This document shows positions 20,047-30,716 of a stretch of 64,000 nucleotides of DNA, one piece after another. Source of the DNA: Xenophilus sp. Marseille-Q4582 (lineage in GTDB: Bacteria; Pseudomonadota; Gammaproteobacteria; Burkholderiales; Burkholderiaceae_C). How positions within the stretch are numbered: position 1 is the stretch's first letter; each line of letters begins with the position of its first letter. Below the pieces are notes generated by a model, which saw only the letters and a program-made list of their open reading frames with translations, searched no databases and was not told the DNA's origin. A program made the position numbers and the translations under genes. Location of the stretch: contig NZ_CAKAKO010000001.1 of the NCBI RefSeq assembly GCF_916700565.1, positions 1-64,000 of the forward strand. Direction: 5' to 3'.

Positions 20047-21198
20047 TCAGCGCAGGAAGCGCCCGTCCTTGCCCACCACGGTGATCTCGACGAAGTCGGA
20101 GCCGTGGTGGTGGCCGGCGCTGTAGGCCAGCTTGTAGCCCTGCAGGTCGACCGTGCCCAACCGCTCCAGGGCCTGCGCGATGGCCGCGCCGTTGGCGTTG
20201 CGGCCGGCCGCGCGCAGGCCTTCGATCAGCACGCGTGCGTTGATGTAGCCGGCGTAGTGGTCGTAGTCGATGGGCTTGCCGGCGCGCTCCATGGCCTGCT
20301 GGAAGCCGCGCGCCAGCGGGGTGGTTGCGCGCCAGGGGTAGGGCGTGACGCGCGCGACCGCGAGGCCGTACGCATCGGCGCCCAGCGCCTCGAGGATGGC
20401 CGAGCCCACGGACAGCGACAGCGTGTACAGCGGAATGCCCTTGCGCGCGTGGCTGGCCTTCACGAAGGGCACGACGGCGGGGCCCGCCACGATCATCAGC
20501 ACGGCCTGCGGCTGGCTCGCGTAGGCGGCCTCGGCCACCGCGCGGGCATCGGCGCCCGCGGCCTCCAGCGGCAGCGCGGCGGTCACGGTGCCGCCCTCGG
20601 CCGCCACGATTTTCTGCACCAGCGGCAGCATCGCGGTGCCGAATTCGTTGGCCTGGTAGACGATCGCCAGCCGCCTGAACTGCACCTGCTGCAGGTAGCG
20701 CACCATCTGCACCAGTTCGTCGGCGTAGCTGGCCTGCGTGGTGAAGAAGTAGGGGTTGTGGCGCGTGCGCAGGCCGGGGCTGCCGGTGTAGGGGCCGATG
20801 AGCGGCGTGCGCAGTTCGGCCACCACGGGCAGCGCCGCCGCGGTCTGCGCCGTTCCGACCGTGCCCAGCAGCGCGACGGCCTGGTCCTGCAGGACGAGCT
20901 GCCGCACGTTGGCCGCCGTGCGTGCGGGGTCGAAGCCATCGTCCAGCTGCACCAGCCGCAGCGGCCGGCCGTCGATGCCGCCCTGACGGTTGACTTCGTC
21001 CAAGGCCAGCCGGCTGCCGCCGGTCAGGCCCGTGAGCGTGGGCGCCATCGGCCCGCTGAGCGGCAGCGTCTGGCCGATGACCCATTCAGGCGCCGCCGCG
21101 CGCGGCTGGGTTCGGCCCGGCAAGGCCAGGCTGGCGGCGGCCGCGGCAGCCAGCCATTGGCGGCGGCTCAGCGCGCTCGGGGCAGGGGTTCGGTTCAC
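20047..21198 (-). CDS. ABC-type solute-binding protein, LivK family (Tat-like signal)
   Basis: A 383-residue Peripla_BP_6 protein. The N-terminus MNRTPAPSALSRRQWLAAAA contains a twin-arginine SRRQWL motif and a weakly hydrophobic Ala-rich segment, so export by the Tat route is plausible. The mature part begins WVIGQTLPLSGPM and shows GTVGTAQTAAALPVV and GPYTGSPGLR, the usual ligand loops, and ends FVEITVVGKDGRFLR. No transporter permease or ATPase genes are nearby. It is likely co-transcribed with the downstream lactonase gene; the ligand is unknown. Confidence 0.87.
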   Translation of the reverse strand: MNRTPAPSALSRRQWLAAAAAASLALPGRTQPRAAAPEWVIGQTLPLSGPMAPTLTGLTGGSRLALDEVNRQGGIDGRPLRLVQLDDGFDPARTAANVRQLVLQDQAVALLGTVGTAQTAAALPVVAELRTPLIGPYTGSPGLRTRHNPYFFTTQASYADELVQMVRYLQQVQFRRLAIVYQANEFGTAMLPLVQKIVAAEGGTVTAALPLEAAGADARAVAEAAYASQPQAVLMIVAGPAVVPFVKASHARKGIPLYTLSLSVGSAILEALGADAYGLAVARVTPYPWRATTPLARGFQQAMERAGKPIDYDHYAGYINARVLIEGLRAAGRNANGAAIAQALERLGTVDLQGYKLAYSAGHHHGSDFVEITVVGKDGRFLR

Positions 21199-21377
21199 GG
21201 CAAGGCTTTCCAGGGATTCGGACGGCCGGGTTGTAACCAGCGGTGACGCAGCCGCCGCCTCGGGTTATGCCTAGCGTGCTGACGCATGGGCGACACGCCA
21301 GCCCCCCCGCGGGGCAGGCCCACCGGGACTTCACGGATTGCTGGGCTGGCGGGGCGGCGGCCCAATGGGGCCCGCTG

Positions 21378-21398
21378 AGCCCCGCAAGGGGCTTTCTT
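21378..21398 (+). terminator. Hairpin with U-run in the leader of the Bug receptor gene
   Basis: AGCCCC and GGGGCT pair perfectly around a GCAA (GNRA) tetraloop and are followed at once by TTCTT. This is a short intrinsic-terminator shape only 28 bases before the start codon at 21427. It may attenuate the receptor gene or end a short leader transcript; no + strand gene upstream needs it. Confidence 0.45.
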
Positions 21399-21426
21399 GA
21401 TGACGCCCCCCACGAGGAATGTGCCC

Positions 21427-22398
21427 ATGCGACGTCGCCTGCTGCTGTGCTCCGCCCTGCTTTCGGCCTTCGGCCTCACCCCGGCCGCGCAGGCGCAGGC
21501 CTGGCGCACCTTCCCCGAAAAGCCCATCAAGCTGATCATCGCCTTCCCAGCCGGCGGGCCGACCGACCTGACCATGCGCGCACTGGCCGACAACGCCTCC
21601 AAGGTGCTGGGCCGGCCGGTGATCGTGGAAAACAAGCCCGGGGCCGGCGGCACGCTGCCCGCGCAGGCGCTGCAGGGCGCGCCGGCCGATGGCTACACGG
21701 TGGCGCAGATCCCGCTGGGCGTGTTCCGCCTGGGCTACACCACCAAGATCAACTGGGATCCGGTGCAGGACATCAGCTACATCATCAACGTGACCGGCTA
21801 CGCCTTCGGCATCGTGGTGCCCACCGACAGCCCGATCAAGAACTGGGCCGACTTCGTCGCCTATGCGAAGGAGAACCCGGGCAAGCTGACCTACGGCTCC
21901 ACCGGCACGCTGACCAGCCCGCACCTGACCACCGAGGTGCTGGCGCAGCAGGCCGGCATCGAGCTTCAGCACGTGCCCTACAAGGGCAACGCCGACCTCA
22001 TGCAGGCCATCATGGGCGGGCAGGTGATGGCCGCGGCCGACAGCACGGGCTGGGCCCCCTTCGTCGAAGCCGGCAAGCTGCGCGTGCTCAACACCTGGGG
22101 CGCCAAGCGCCTGGCCAAGTTCCCCGACGCGCCCACGCTCAAGGAGCTGGGCTACGACATCGTGCAGAACTCGCCCTTCGGCATCGGCGCGCCCAAGGGC
22201 ACGCCGCCCGAGGTGGTCAAGCGCCTGCACGACGCCTTCAAGAAGGCCATGGAAGATCCCAGCTACATCGCGGCCCTGGCCAAGTACGACATGCTGCCCG
22301 ACTACAAGAGCTCGGCCGACTACACCCAGTTCGCCAAGGACACCGTGGCGCGCGAGAAAGCGGTGATCGACAAGCTGGGCTTGGGCAGGCCGCAGTAG
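21427..22398 (+). CDS. Bug/TctC family tripartite transporter receptor
   Basis: A 323-residue periplasmic solute receptor of the Bug family, hugely expanded in Burkholderiales. It starts MRRRLLLCSALLSAFGLTPA with a signal ending AQA, then FPEKPIKLIIAFPAGGPTDL, the family ligand-binding loop, and later GSTGTLTSPHLTTEVL and VPYKGNADLMQAIMGGQV. ATG at 21427 follows GAGGAATG; an earlier ATG at 21397 lacks a ribosome site. TctA and TctB membrane partners are absent, as is usual for Bug genes. Ligand most likely a carboxylate. Confidence 0.9.
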   Translation: MRRRLLLCSALLSAFGLTPAAQAQAWRTFPEKPIKLIIAFPAGGPTDLTMRALADNASKVLGRPVIVENKPGAGGTLPAQALQGAPADGYTVAQIPLGVFRLGYTTKINWDPVQDISYIINVTGYAFGIVVPTDSPIKNWADFVAYAKENPGKLTYGSTGTLTSPHLTTEVLAQQAGIELQHVPYKGNADLMQAIMGGQVMAAADSTGWAPFVEAGKLRVLNTWGAKRLAKFPDAPTLKELGYDIVQNSPFGIGAPKGTPPEVVKRLHDAFKKAMEDPSYIAALAKYDMLPDYKSSADYTQFAKDTVAREKAVIDKLGLGRPQ

Positions 22399-22446
22399 AG
22401 CCGGGCGTTCAAGGCCCGTGGCGCGCAGCGAGCGGCCGTGCGCCGC

Positions 22447-23115
22447 TCATTGGTAGGCCTCGGTCTGCATGCGCACCAGCGCTTCGGCGCGGATCGGCAG
22501 CCGGCCCCGGATGCGGCACATGTCCGTGCCGTTGAAGAGGGACAGCGCCAGGCGCAGGAACTCGTTGGCCAGCGGCATCCTGGGCTCGTAGCAGTAGGTG
22601 AGCCGGATCTTCAGGAGGTTGGCGTCCTGGATGTTCTGGCCCGAGGTCGCCTTGACCCGTGTGCTGCGGTACATGAGGCTGTCGTTGGGAATGAAGCGCG
22701 GCTTGCCGGCCGCGTTGACGCCGTGGTCGGCGAAGCTGGCGGCCGTGGGGTTGAGCACGTCGATGGACATGTTCAGTGCAATCAGGTCCGCATGCGCACG
22801 CACGATGGCACTGGCCAACTCTGCGCTGCCCGTGCCGGTGCGCATGTACAGCGGGGCCAGCGCGGTGCGGCCGGCCATGTGCATCTTGCTGGTGGGTCCC
22901 GCGCGCGCATGGTCCACCGCCCCGGCGCGCGCGGCCGCCAGCGCCGCCATGTCCACCACCGCCTTGGCCTTGAACATCAGCGCCACCTCGGCGATGGCGA
23001 AGATCACCATCAGGAAGATCAGCAGCGAGACCGACATTTCCACCAGCGTGGCGCCGCGCATGGCGCTGGCGCGCGTCGGGCGCGCGCGGCGGGGGGCGAA
23101 GAGCGAGGGCTTCAT
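22447..23115 (-). CDS. TadE-like minor pilin / pilus assembly protein
   Basis: A 222-residue protein with a class III prepilin-like N-terminus: a basic leader up to MRG, then ATLVEMSVSLLIFLMVIFAI with Glu at +5 after the predicted cleavage Gly, and a hydrophobic helix. The remainder is periplasmic. TadE/TadF pseudopilins have this form and are needed for Flp pilus biogenesis. Its start overlaps the DUF192 stop by four bases, and it is the last gene of the locus. Function in this organism is inferred from context. Confidence 0.8.
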   Translation of the reverse strand: MKPSLFAPRRARPTRASAMRGATLVEMSVSLLIFLMVIFAIAEVALMFKAKAVVDMAALAAARAGAVDHARAGPTSKMHMAGRTALAPLYMRTGTGSAELASAIVRAHADLIALNMSIDVLNPTAASFADHGVNAAGKPRFIPNDSLMYRSTRVKATSGQNIQDANLLKIRLTYCYEPRMPLANEFLRLALSLFNGTDMCRIRGRLPIRAEALVRMQTEAYQ

Positions 23116-23525
23116 GGCTGCAGCTCCGGTGTGCGGGGGAGGGGCGGCGCGACGGCCTGGAACTGCAGCCGCTGACCGGCCCGCAGGTCCAGCCGCGCGA
23201 GGGTGCCGGCCGCGCATTCGAGCACCGCGTGCGCCCGGGCTGCGCCGCGCAGCTGCCAGGGGCGCAGCGTGCAGGTCTGCAGCACGGTGCCTTCGCGGCC
23301 GAGGAAGAGCACATCCAGCGGCTGCCGCATGCCCCACATGTGGACGCTGGCGCAGGGGCGGATGAGCAGGGCCAGGTCGGGCGGCAGCGGCACGCCCAGC
23401 AGGCCGCGCAGCCGGCTGCCGAAGGACGCGGCCAGGCGCACGCGCAGGTCCAGGCAGCGGCCCGCCCGCCACGCGGCCAGCGCGGGCAGGTGCGACAGCG
23501 GATCGGGCGCAGACGCGGCGCCCAT
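23112..23525 (-). CDS. DUF192 family protein in the pilus operon
   Basis: A 137-residue protein carrying the DUF192 fold: RLRGLLGVPLPPDLALLIRP, then HMWGMRQPLDVLFLGREGTV and VLECAAGTLARLDLRAGQRL. DUF192 proteins are usually exported with an N-terminal signal, but none is evident here, so it may be cytoplasmic. No enzymatic role is known. It is wedged between tadC and the TadE-like gene: its start codon is flush with the tadC stop and its stop overlaps the next start by four bases, implying co-expression with the pilus machine. Confidence 0.85.
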   Translation of the reverse strand: MGAASAPDPLSHLPALAAWRAGRCLDLRVRLAASFGSRLRGLLGVPLPPDLALLIRPCASVHMWGMRQPLDVLFLGREGTVLQTCTLRPWQLRGAARAHAVLECAAGTLARLDLRAGQRLQFQAVAPPLPRTPELQP

Positions 23526-24403
23526 CAGAAGCCTCCGGACATGGCGATCTTCTGGTACAGGAAGTAACCCAGGAAGGCGAAGGTGCCCGGGAAGATGAAG
23601 ATGACCAGCGGGCCGAGCATCAGCACCGGCGCCTCGAAGGCCTTCTTCTCGGCCGCCAGGAAGCGCTCGGCGCGCCGCTGCGCCGCCTGCTCGCGCAGCA
23701 CCGGGGCGAGCGAGGAGCCCACGCGCTCGGCCTGCACCATGGCGCTGACCATGTTGGTGATCTCGCGCACGCCCACGCGGTCCTGCATCTGCTGCAGCGC
23801 GTCGGCGCGCGTCACGCCGGCCGAGATGTCGCGCAGCACGCGCGTGAACTCCTGGCGCAGCACGCCCGGCGGCCCCTTGGCCAGCGTGAGCCGGATCGCG
23901 CCCGACAGGTTCTGCCCGGCCTCGATGCCCAGCACCAGGAAGTCCAGGAAGTCGGGCAGCTCGCGCACGATGCGCTTGCTGCGCAGCTTGCGCGCATCGT
24001 TGAGCCGCAGGTCGGGCAGGAAGAAGCCGAGCGCGCCGGCCAGCACCAGGTACAGCGGATCGAGCGCGCCCAGCATGCCCAGGGCCAGCGCCATGGCCAG
24101 CGCAGCCAGCAGGCCGCCGATCACCTTGACGCCCAGGAACTGGTCGACGGTGAGCAGGTAGTGCATGCCGCTGAGCAGCAGCCGCCGCTGCAGGTTGGCG
24201 CGGTAGGCGGCGGGAAAGAAATGCGCGGTGCGCGCCGTGGCCCAGTTCACCAGCGGCCAGATGCGCTGCAGCAGGCCGGGCAGCGGGTCCATGAACTCGC
24301 GCTCGTCCCGGGGCACGCTGCTGAATTCCAGGTACAGCAGCACGAGGAAGATCACCACGGCCAGCGCGGCCGTGGCGAAGATGGCGAGCAGGATCCCGTT
24401 CAT
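23525..24403 (-). CDS. tadC: Flp pilus platform protein TadC
   Basis: A 292-residue inner-membrane protein with a type II secretion F domain. An N-terminal helix (LLAIFATAALAVVIFLVLLY) is followed by a cytoplasmic part, paired helices around residues 85 to 125, the conserved ELPDFLDFLVLGIEAGQNLSG in the F domain, and two C-terminal helices (LGPLVIFIFPGTFAFLGYFL). With TadB it forms the platform that couples the TadA ATPase to pilin extraction. Start overlaps the tadB stop by four bases. Confidence 0.9.
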   Translation of the reverse strand: MNGILLAIFATAALAVVIFLVLLYLEFSSVPRDEREFMDPLPGLLQRIWPLVNWATARTAHFFPAAYRANLQRRLLLSGMHYLLTVDQFLGVKVIGGLLAALAMALALGMLGALDPLYLVLAGALGFFLPDLRLNDARKLRSKRIVRELPDFLDFLVLGIEAGQNLSGAIRLTLAKGPPGVLRQEFTRVLRDISAGVTRADALQQMQDRVGVREITNMVSAMVQAERVGSSLAPVLREQAAQRRAERFLAAEKKAFEAPVLMLGPLVIFIFPGTFAFLGYFLYQKIAMSGGF

Positions 24404-25219
24404 ATGTCGATGCTCATGATCTTCTTGATCACCCGGAAGCCGATGTGGACCCAGATGAGCACGCCGATGAACACCGCCCAGCCCAGGACCGAGTTGAACA
24501 TCGGCGCCATGGCCGGCGGGTCCAGCTTGTGCAGCATGTAGAGCATGAAAAAGGGCAGGCCGGACATCACTAGCGCCTGCATGCGGCCCTGGGCCGTGAG
24601 CGCGAGCACCTTCTTTTCCATGTTCTGGCGGTCACGCACCGAGCGCGAGAGGTTGTCCAGCGATTCCGACAGGTTGCCGCCGCTCTCGCGCGCGATCTTG
24701 ATCGCCGCCACGACCATGCGCATCTCGGCCGTGCGCACGCGCTCGGCCAGGTGGTCCAGCGCCAGGTCCATGTCGATGCCCACGCGGATCTCGCGCAGCG
24801 TGAGGTCGATCTCGTTGCGCAGCGGCACCGGGCCGTCCCGCGCCACCGAGTCCAGCGCCCCCATCAGGCTGCCGCCGGCGCGGATGGCGCCGGCCATCAT
24901 GGCCAGCACGTCCGGGATCTGGCCGTCGATGGTGGCCTGCAACCGCTTGCGCTGCCATTCGAAGTACTTGCCGGGCAGCACGAAGCCCGCCACCGCAAGC
25001 AGGAAGCACCACAGCAGGCTGCCCAGCACGAACCAGCCCGCCAGCACCAGCCCCACGGCGAGCAGGCCCTGGATCAGCCAGCGGTTCTGCGACAGCCCGG
25101 CGAACAGGGCGCTGCGGCCGCGCGCGGGGGCTGCGCCGTCCGCGCGCGAAAGCAGCCGGCTGCCGCCCAGGTAGGCGAGCAGGCCCAGGCTCAGCGCCGC
25201 GAGCAGGGGGATCAGCAGC

Positions 25220-25227
<8 letters not shown>
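24400..25227 (-). CDS. tadB: Flp pilus platform protein TadB
   Basis: A 275-residue inner-membrane type II secretion F-domain protein. It begins with a hydrophobic helix (LLIPLLAALSLGLLAYLGGS), has a second near LLAVGLVLAGWFVLGSLLW, the F-domain consensus IPDVLAMMAGAIRAGGSLMGAL in the middle, RESGGNLSESLDNLSRSVRD, and terminal helices. It partners TadC in the pilus platform. Start lies inside the last codons of the ATPase gene (eight-base overlap), showing coupled translation. Confidence 0.9.
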
Positions 25228-27034
<1,807 letters not shown>

Positions 27035-27048
27035 AGGCGTCTCCCGGC

Positions 27049-28416
27049 TCAGGGCAGCGCCGGCGCGGCGGCGGGTGCCGCGGGCGGCGGGGGCAGCGGC
27101 GCCACCGTCTGCGCAGGGACCGCCGCGTCCGGCGCCAGCACCTTGCGCTGGCGCAGCCGCTCCTCGGCCGACTCGGCCAGGCGGCCGCCCTGGTTCAGGC
27201 GCTCCACCACCTGCAGGCTGTCCGGCGTGACCACCGAGGGCGTGATGAGCAGCACCAGCTCCGTGCGTTCGCCGTTCAGGTCCTTGTTGCGGAACAGGTT
27301 GCCCAGCACCGGCACGTTGCCGATGCCCGGCACCTGGTCCACCACGTCCGAGGCCCGCAGCTGGCTCAGGCCCGACACCAGCATCGCGCGTCCGTCCACC
27401 AGGTCCAGCTGGGTGTCGGCGCGGCGGGTCAGCAGGCCGGGCACGCCCATCACCATCACGGAGGGATCGATCTGGCTCAGCTCCATGCCCAGGTTGGCTC
27501 GGATGTTGCCGCGCGTGTCGCACAGCGGCGCGATCTCCAGCCGCACGCCGTAGGGCTTGTATTCCACCGAGACCTGGCCCGGTCCGCTGGCGATCGGGAT
27601 CGGCAGCTCGCCGCCCGCGGTGAATTCCGCTTCGCCGCCGCAGCGCGAGGTGAGCTGCGGCGAGGCGATCACGTAGGCGTCGCCGCGCTGCTCCAGCAGG
27701 TTGATGCGCGAAGTGATGTCGGTGGCCAGCGCGAAGGTCCAGACCAGCGGATTGATGACCTGCGAGCCGCTGCCCTGCACCGTCGCCCGCCCGTTGGCCG
27801 AGACGCTGGGACCGTTGATCTCCTGCGCCCAGCGCACGCCCAGGTTGTCCAGCGCGCTGCGCCGGATCTCGATGATCTGCGCGTGCATGTAGATCGTGCG
27901 TTCCCGCAGGTTGCTCTGGCCGCCGATGATGGGCACGAACTGCGCGGCGTAGGCCTTCTCCAGGGCCTCCACCTTCTTCACCTGCAGGGCGTCCAGGTCG
28001 GTGGCCTCGAAGAAGATCTTGTCGCCCACCGGATTGACCACCACGTTGGGGTCGTTGCGGAACAGGGCCCGCACTTCGGTGGCGATGCGCGCCATGTTGT
28101 TGAGCGTCACGCGCACCGTGTAGTGGCGCTGCGAGCGATCCTTGAGCCAGACCGTGAGGCGCGCCTCGCCCGCGTCGTTCGCCACCAGCAGCACTTCGCG
28201 GTTGCTGATGTTGGAGGCCGAGAGCACCTTGCCGTTGCCGATGGCGATGCGCGCCACGTCGCTGGGAAAGTTCAGCGTCTGCGTGTCGCCCACATAGAGC
28301 TGCAGCGCGGATTCGGCCTGCACGGGCACGGCGGCGGGCTGGGAAAGGGCCGCGGGCGTGAACAGCGCGCTCAGGGCGGCGATGGACAGGCTCGCGTGAA
28401 GGTGGGTCCGGTTCAT
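27049..28416 (-). CDS. cpaC: Flp pilus outer-membrane secretin CpaC/RcpA
   Basis: A 455-residue secretin. It starts MNRTHLHASLSIAALSALFT with a signal ending at ALS-Q, then the BON/pilus N-domain (LQLYVGDTQTLNFPSDVARI) and the C-terminal secretin core with GGELPIPI, YKPYGVRLEIAPLCDTRGNI and GLLTRRADTQLDLVDGRAMLVSGL, and VPGIGNVPVLGNLFRNKDLN, the gate and lip region. It forms the multimeric outer-membrane channel for the pilus. It lies 14 bases before the ATPase start and about 160 bases after cpaB. Confidence 0.9.
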   Translation of the reverse strand: MNRTHLHASLSIAALSALFTPAALSQPAAVPVQAESALQLYVGDTQTLNFPSDVARIAIGNGKVLSASNISNREVLLVANDAGEARLTVWLKDRSQRHYTVRVTLNNMARIATEVRALFRNDPNVVVNPVGDKIFFEATDLDALQVKKVEALEKAYAAQFVPIIGGQSNLRERTIYMHAQIIEIRRSALDNLGVRWAQEINGPSVSANGRATVQGSGSQVINPLVWTFALATDITSRINLLEQRGDAYVIASPQLTSRCGGEAEFTAGGELPIPIASGPGQVSVEYKPYGVRLEIAPLCDTRGNIRANLGMELSQIDPSVMVMGVPGLLTRRADTQLDLVDGRAMLVSGLSQLRASDVVDQVPGIGNVPVLGNLFRNKDLNGERTELVLLITPSVVTPDSLQVVERLNQGGRLAESAEERLRQRKVLAPDAAVPAQTVAPLPPPPAAPAAAPALP

Positions 28417-28580
28417 GAAGGGCAAGGAAGAGAAAGTCTGGAAGGCCTGCGATGCCACCGGACGCATCGCCAGAAGGAATGGGGTGTGGGGTGCCTGAAC
28501 TGTGGCGGCTGTATGTGGCAGGCGCGCGACGGCGCGTGCAGCGGGCCGCTTCGGGCGGGCGCCGGTGCGTTCCCGGCTGA

Positions 28581-29645
28581 CTATTCGCTTCCGGCCGCCG
28601 GCGCCGGCGCGGCGGGCCCGCCGGCCAGGTTCGTGGGCGTCCAGGCGGCCGGGTCGATGGCCGCCTGGCTGGGCGCCGGCCCGGCCAGCGCCGGTGCGCC
28701 CGGCGGATTCGGGGCGTTCCGGCCGGCGGCGGGTCTGCCCGGCGCGGCCGGGAGGCCGGTGTTCATCGTCGGCGTGCCGGGCATCACCAGCTGCGGCAGC
28801 AGCACGCCGCCCTGCTGCCCGCCCACGTACATGGCGACCAGCGCGCCCGAGGGCCGCGGCTGCCCGGCAGCGCCCAGGAGGTCGGCCGCTGTGGTGATGG
28901 CATAGCCCGGGCTCTTCGCATCGGTGGCGTGCTTGAGCACGGCGCGCAGCGCGCCCTGCTCCTGCGCCAGGATGACGCGGCCCGTTTCCGAGGGCGACAG
29001 GTCCAGCGTCAGCGTGCTGTACTGCCGTTCGACCGGCTCGCCGCCGCCCGGCGGCACCTCGCGCCGCGTGATGTTGCCCGTGGCCTTGACGAAGATGTTC
29101 TGCAACAGCGGAACCACGACCCGGTTGTTGCCGCTGCCGCCGCCGCCCTGCGGCTGGACGGATTCGGCGATGTAGAACAGGTCGATGCGGTCGTTGGGCC
29201 GGATCATTCCCGAGATCGAGTTGAGTTCGTCCACTGCGATGGTCAGGGCCCGCTTGTCGCTCTGGATCGAGTCCGAGAACGAAGGCGTGGCGCCGCTGGA
29301 CAGGTAGCCCCATTGCAGGGAACGCCCGCGCGGCAGGTCCAGCTTCAGGGTCTGGCCTTCGGCGCGCTCGATGTCCTCGGGGAACACGGCATCCGGCGGC
29401 ACCAGGTCGGCCGCGACCTGGCGCACCGCGAAGTTGCCGGTGTCCACCACCGCGTTGCGCGGCACGTCGGTGCGCGCGACGACCACGCCCACCAGGTCCC
29501 TGTCCTTGTCGGCGAACTCGGCCCGCAGCCGGTCGGACATGTTCGTCAGGTAGAGATGGACCAGGAAGGCGGCCAGCGCGGCGAGGCCGATCGCGGCCGC
29601 CAGAAGAAGAAGGCGGGACTTGGGGCTGGAAGCCGGGATGCTCAT
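28581..29645 (-). CDS. cpaB: Flp pilus assembly protein CpaB/RcpC
   Basis: A 354-residue periplasmic protein anchored by an N-terminal helix (SRLLLLAAAIGLAALAAFLV). A SAF-type domain follows (VVVARTDVPRNAVVDTGNF), then the RcpC/CpaB domain with LTIAVDELNSISGMIRPNDRIDLFYI, a recognisable core. The C-terminal 80 residues are Pro/Ala/Gly-rich and probably disordered. CpaB proteins bridge inner-membrane machinery and the secretin. The start follows a Flp-like prepilin gene by 25 bases. Confidence 0.9.
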   Translation of the reverse strand: MSIPASSPKSRLLLLAAAIGLAALAAFLVHLYLTNMSDRLRAEFADKDRDLVGVVVARTDVPRNAVVDTGNFAVRQVAADLVPPDAVFPEDIERAEGQTLKLDLPRGRSLQWGYLSSGATPSFSDSIQSDKRALTIAVDELNSISGMIRPNDRIDLFYIAESVQPQGGGGSGNNRVVVPLLQNIFVKATGNITRREVPPGGGEPVERQYSTLTLDLSPSETGRVILAQEQGALRAVLKHATDAKSPGYAITTAADLLGAAGQPRPSGALVAMYVGGQQGGVLLPQLVMPGTPTMNTGLPAAPGRPAAGRNAPNPPGAPALAGPAPSQAAIDPAAWTPTNLAGGPAAPAPAAGSE

Positions 29646-29670
29646 GCGGATGCTCTGCGGTGGCGGACGG

Positions 29671-29892
29671 TCACTTGGCCACGCCCACGGTGGGGCTGCC
29701 GATGGCGTAGGTCGAGGCGCTGTGGTTCTGGCGGAGGGACGTGAGCAGCTGCTCCAGCGGGGAAGGGTTGCCCGTGAACAGGAACAGGCAGACGAAAACG
29801 GCGCCGATGGCGTACTCGACGGTGGCGAGGCCGGCCTGGGCCCGCATGCGCAACTGCCGGCGGCGCCAGGAGGAAGTTTGTGAGCGGTTCAT
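29671..29892 (-). CDS. Second Flp-like prepilin (73 residues)
   Basis: A 73-residue prepilin with a long basic leader (MNRSQTSSWRRRQLRMRAQA) ending in Gly 21, then LATVEYAIGAVFVCLFLF with Glu at +5 and Tyr at +6, the Flp/Tad signature. A short polar tail follows. It is similar in layout to the pilin at 32984 but diverged, and is placed between a secreted protein of unknown function and cpaB. It may be a minor pilin; processing needs a prepilin peptidase not seen here. Confidence 0.75.
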   Translation of the reverse strand: MNRSQTSSWRRRQLRMRAQAGLATVEYAIGAVFVCLFLFTGNPSPLEQLLTSLRQNHSASTYAIGSPTVGVAK

Positions 29893-29930
29893 GACGATGG
29901 TGTGGCCGTGGGACCGGCTCGGGTGGGCGT

Positions 29931-30686
29931 TCACTGGGTTTCGTTGAAGACGATCAGGGTGGCGCCGTCGCGGCGCTGCAGGTCCACGCGCATCTGCCGG
30001 CCGGGCTTGGCGAAGCCCAGCTGGCGATGCGCCCCGGCGTCCAGCGTTTCGTCGCGCACGCGCTGCCAGCCCTGCAGCAGCATCTGCGCGCGCAGGTAGT
30101 AGGCGTTGGACTCGACCGAGTAGCGGTTGCGCATGCTGGTGGTCACGTGGCCCCCGGCCGCTTCCACGCTCTCGAGCACCTGCAGCACGTCGGTGCCGGG
30201 CATGCGGGGCGTGCCGCGGGCCAGCTTCTCGGGCGCCTGCACGCGCTCCGGCACCATGGAGGACACCAGCACCGTGTAGCCGCTGCGCTCGGGCAGCAGC
30301 TCCACCGTGATCAGGCGCTTGTCCACCATGCCCGACAGCAGGCGCCGGCCCTCGAACACCACGTCCGACATCACGCCGCGTTCGCCGCGCTGGCTGAAGT
30401 AGTCCTTGTAGAAGCGCTCGATGGGCGCCAGGTCCTGCACCTGCATCATCGAGATCTGCATCGGGCTGCCGTTCATGCGCATGTGGGGCGCGATCTGCTC
30501 CACCGCCTGGTCGCGCGGCAGGGGCAGCGGGGGCAGCACCTCGGGGGGCGCCGCGCCGCCCGGCTGCGGCCATGCGGCGGACCCCGCCAGCGCCAGGCCC
30601 AGCGCAAGCGCTGCCGCACGCGCGCGCACCGCGCTGCCGCGCGGCCGGGCCGGCGCCGTTCCCGTGCAGAGCCTGTCCTGGCGCAT
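29931..30686 (-). CDS. Secreted protein of unknown function in the Tad locus
   Basis: A 251-residue protein with a basic N-terminus and a signal helix (AAALALGLALAGSAAWP), then a Pro-rich joint (PPEVLPPLPLPRDQAVEQI) and a mixed alpha/beta periplasmic part ending RRDGATLIVFNETQ. No family is recognised. The gene is bracketed by pilus genes on the same strand with gaps of about 30 bases on either side, so it is very probably part of the pilus operon. It could be an accessory or quality-control factor; this is a guess. Confidence 0.75.
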   Translation of the reverse strand: MRQDRLCTGTAPARPRGSAVRARAAALALGLALAGSAAWPQPGGAAPPEVLPPLPLPRDQAVEQIAPHMRMNGSPMQISMMQVQDLAPIERFYKDYFSQRGERGVMSDVVFEGRRLLSGMVDKRLITVELLPERSGYTVLVSSMVPERVQAPEKLARGTPRMPGTDVLQVLESVEAAGGHVTTSMRNRYSVESNAYYLRAQMLLQGWQRVRDETLDAGAHRQLGFAKPGRQMRVDLQRRDGATLIVFNETQ

Positions 30687-30716
30687 GCAAGGCGTCCTGT
30701 TCCAGCGCCGCCAGCC

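Noticed and set aside
21199-21377. Riboswitch ahead of the Bug receptor gene
   Set aside because: Only GC-rich partial stems are visible and no known riboswitch consensus could be matched.
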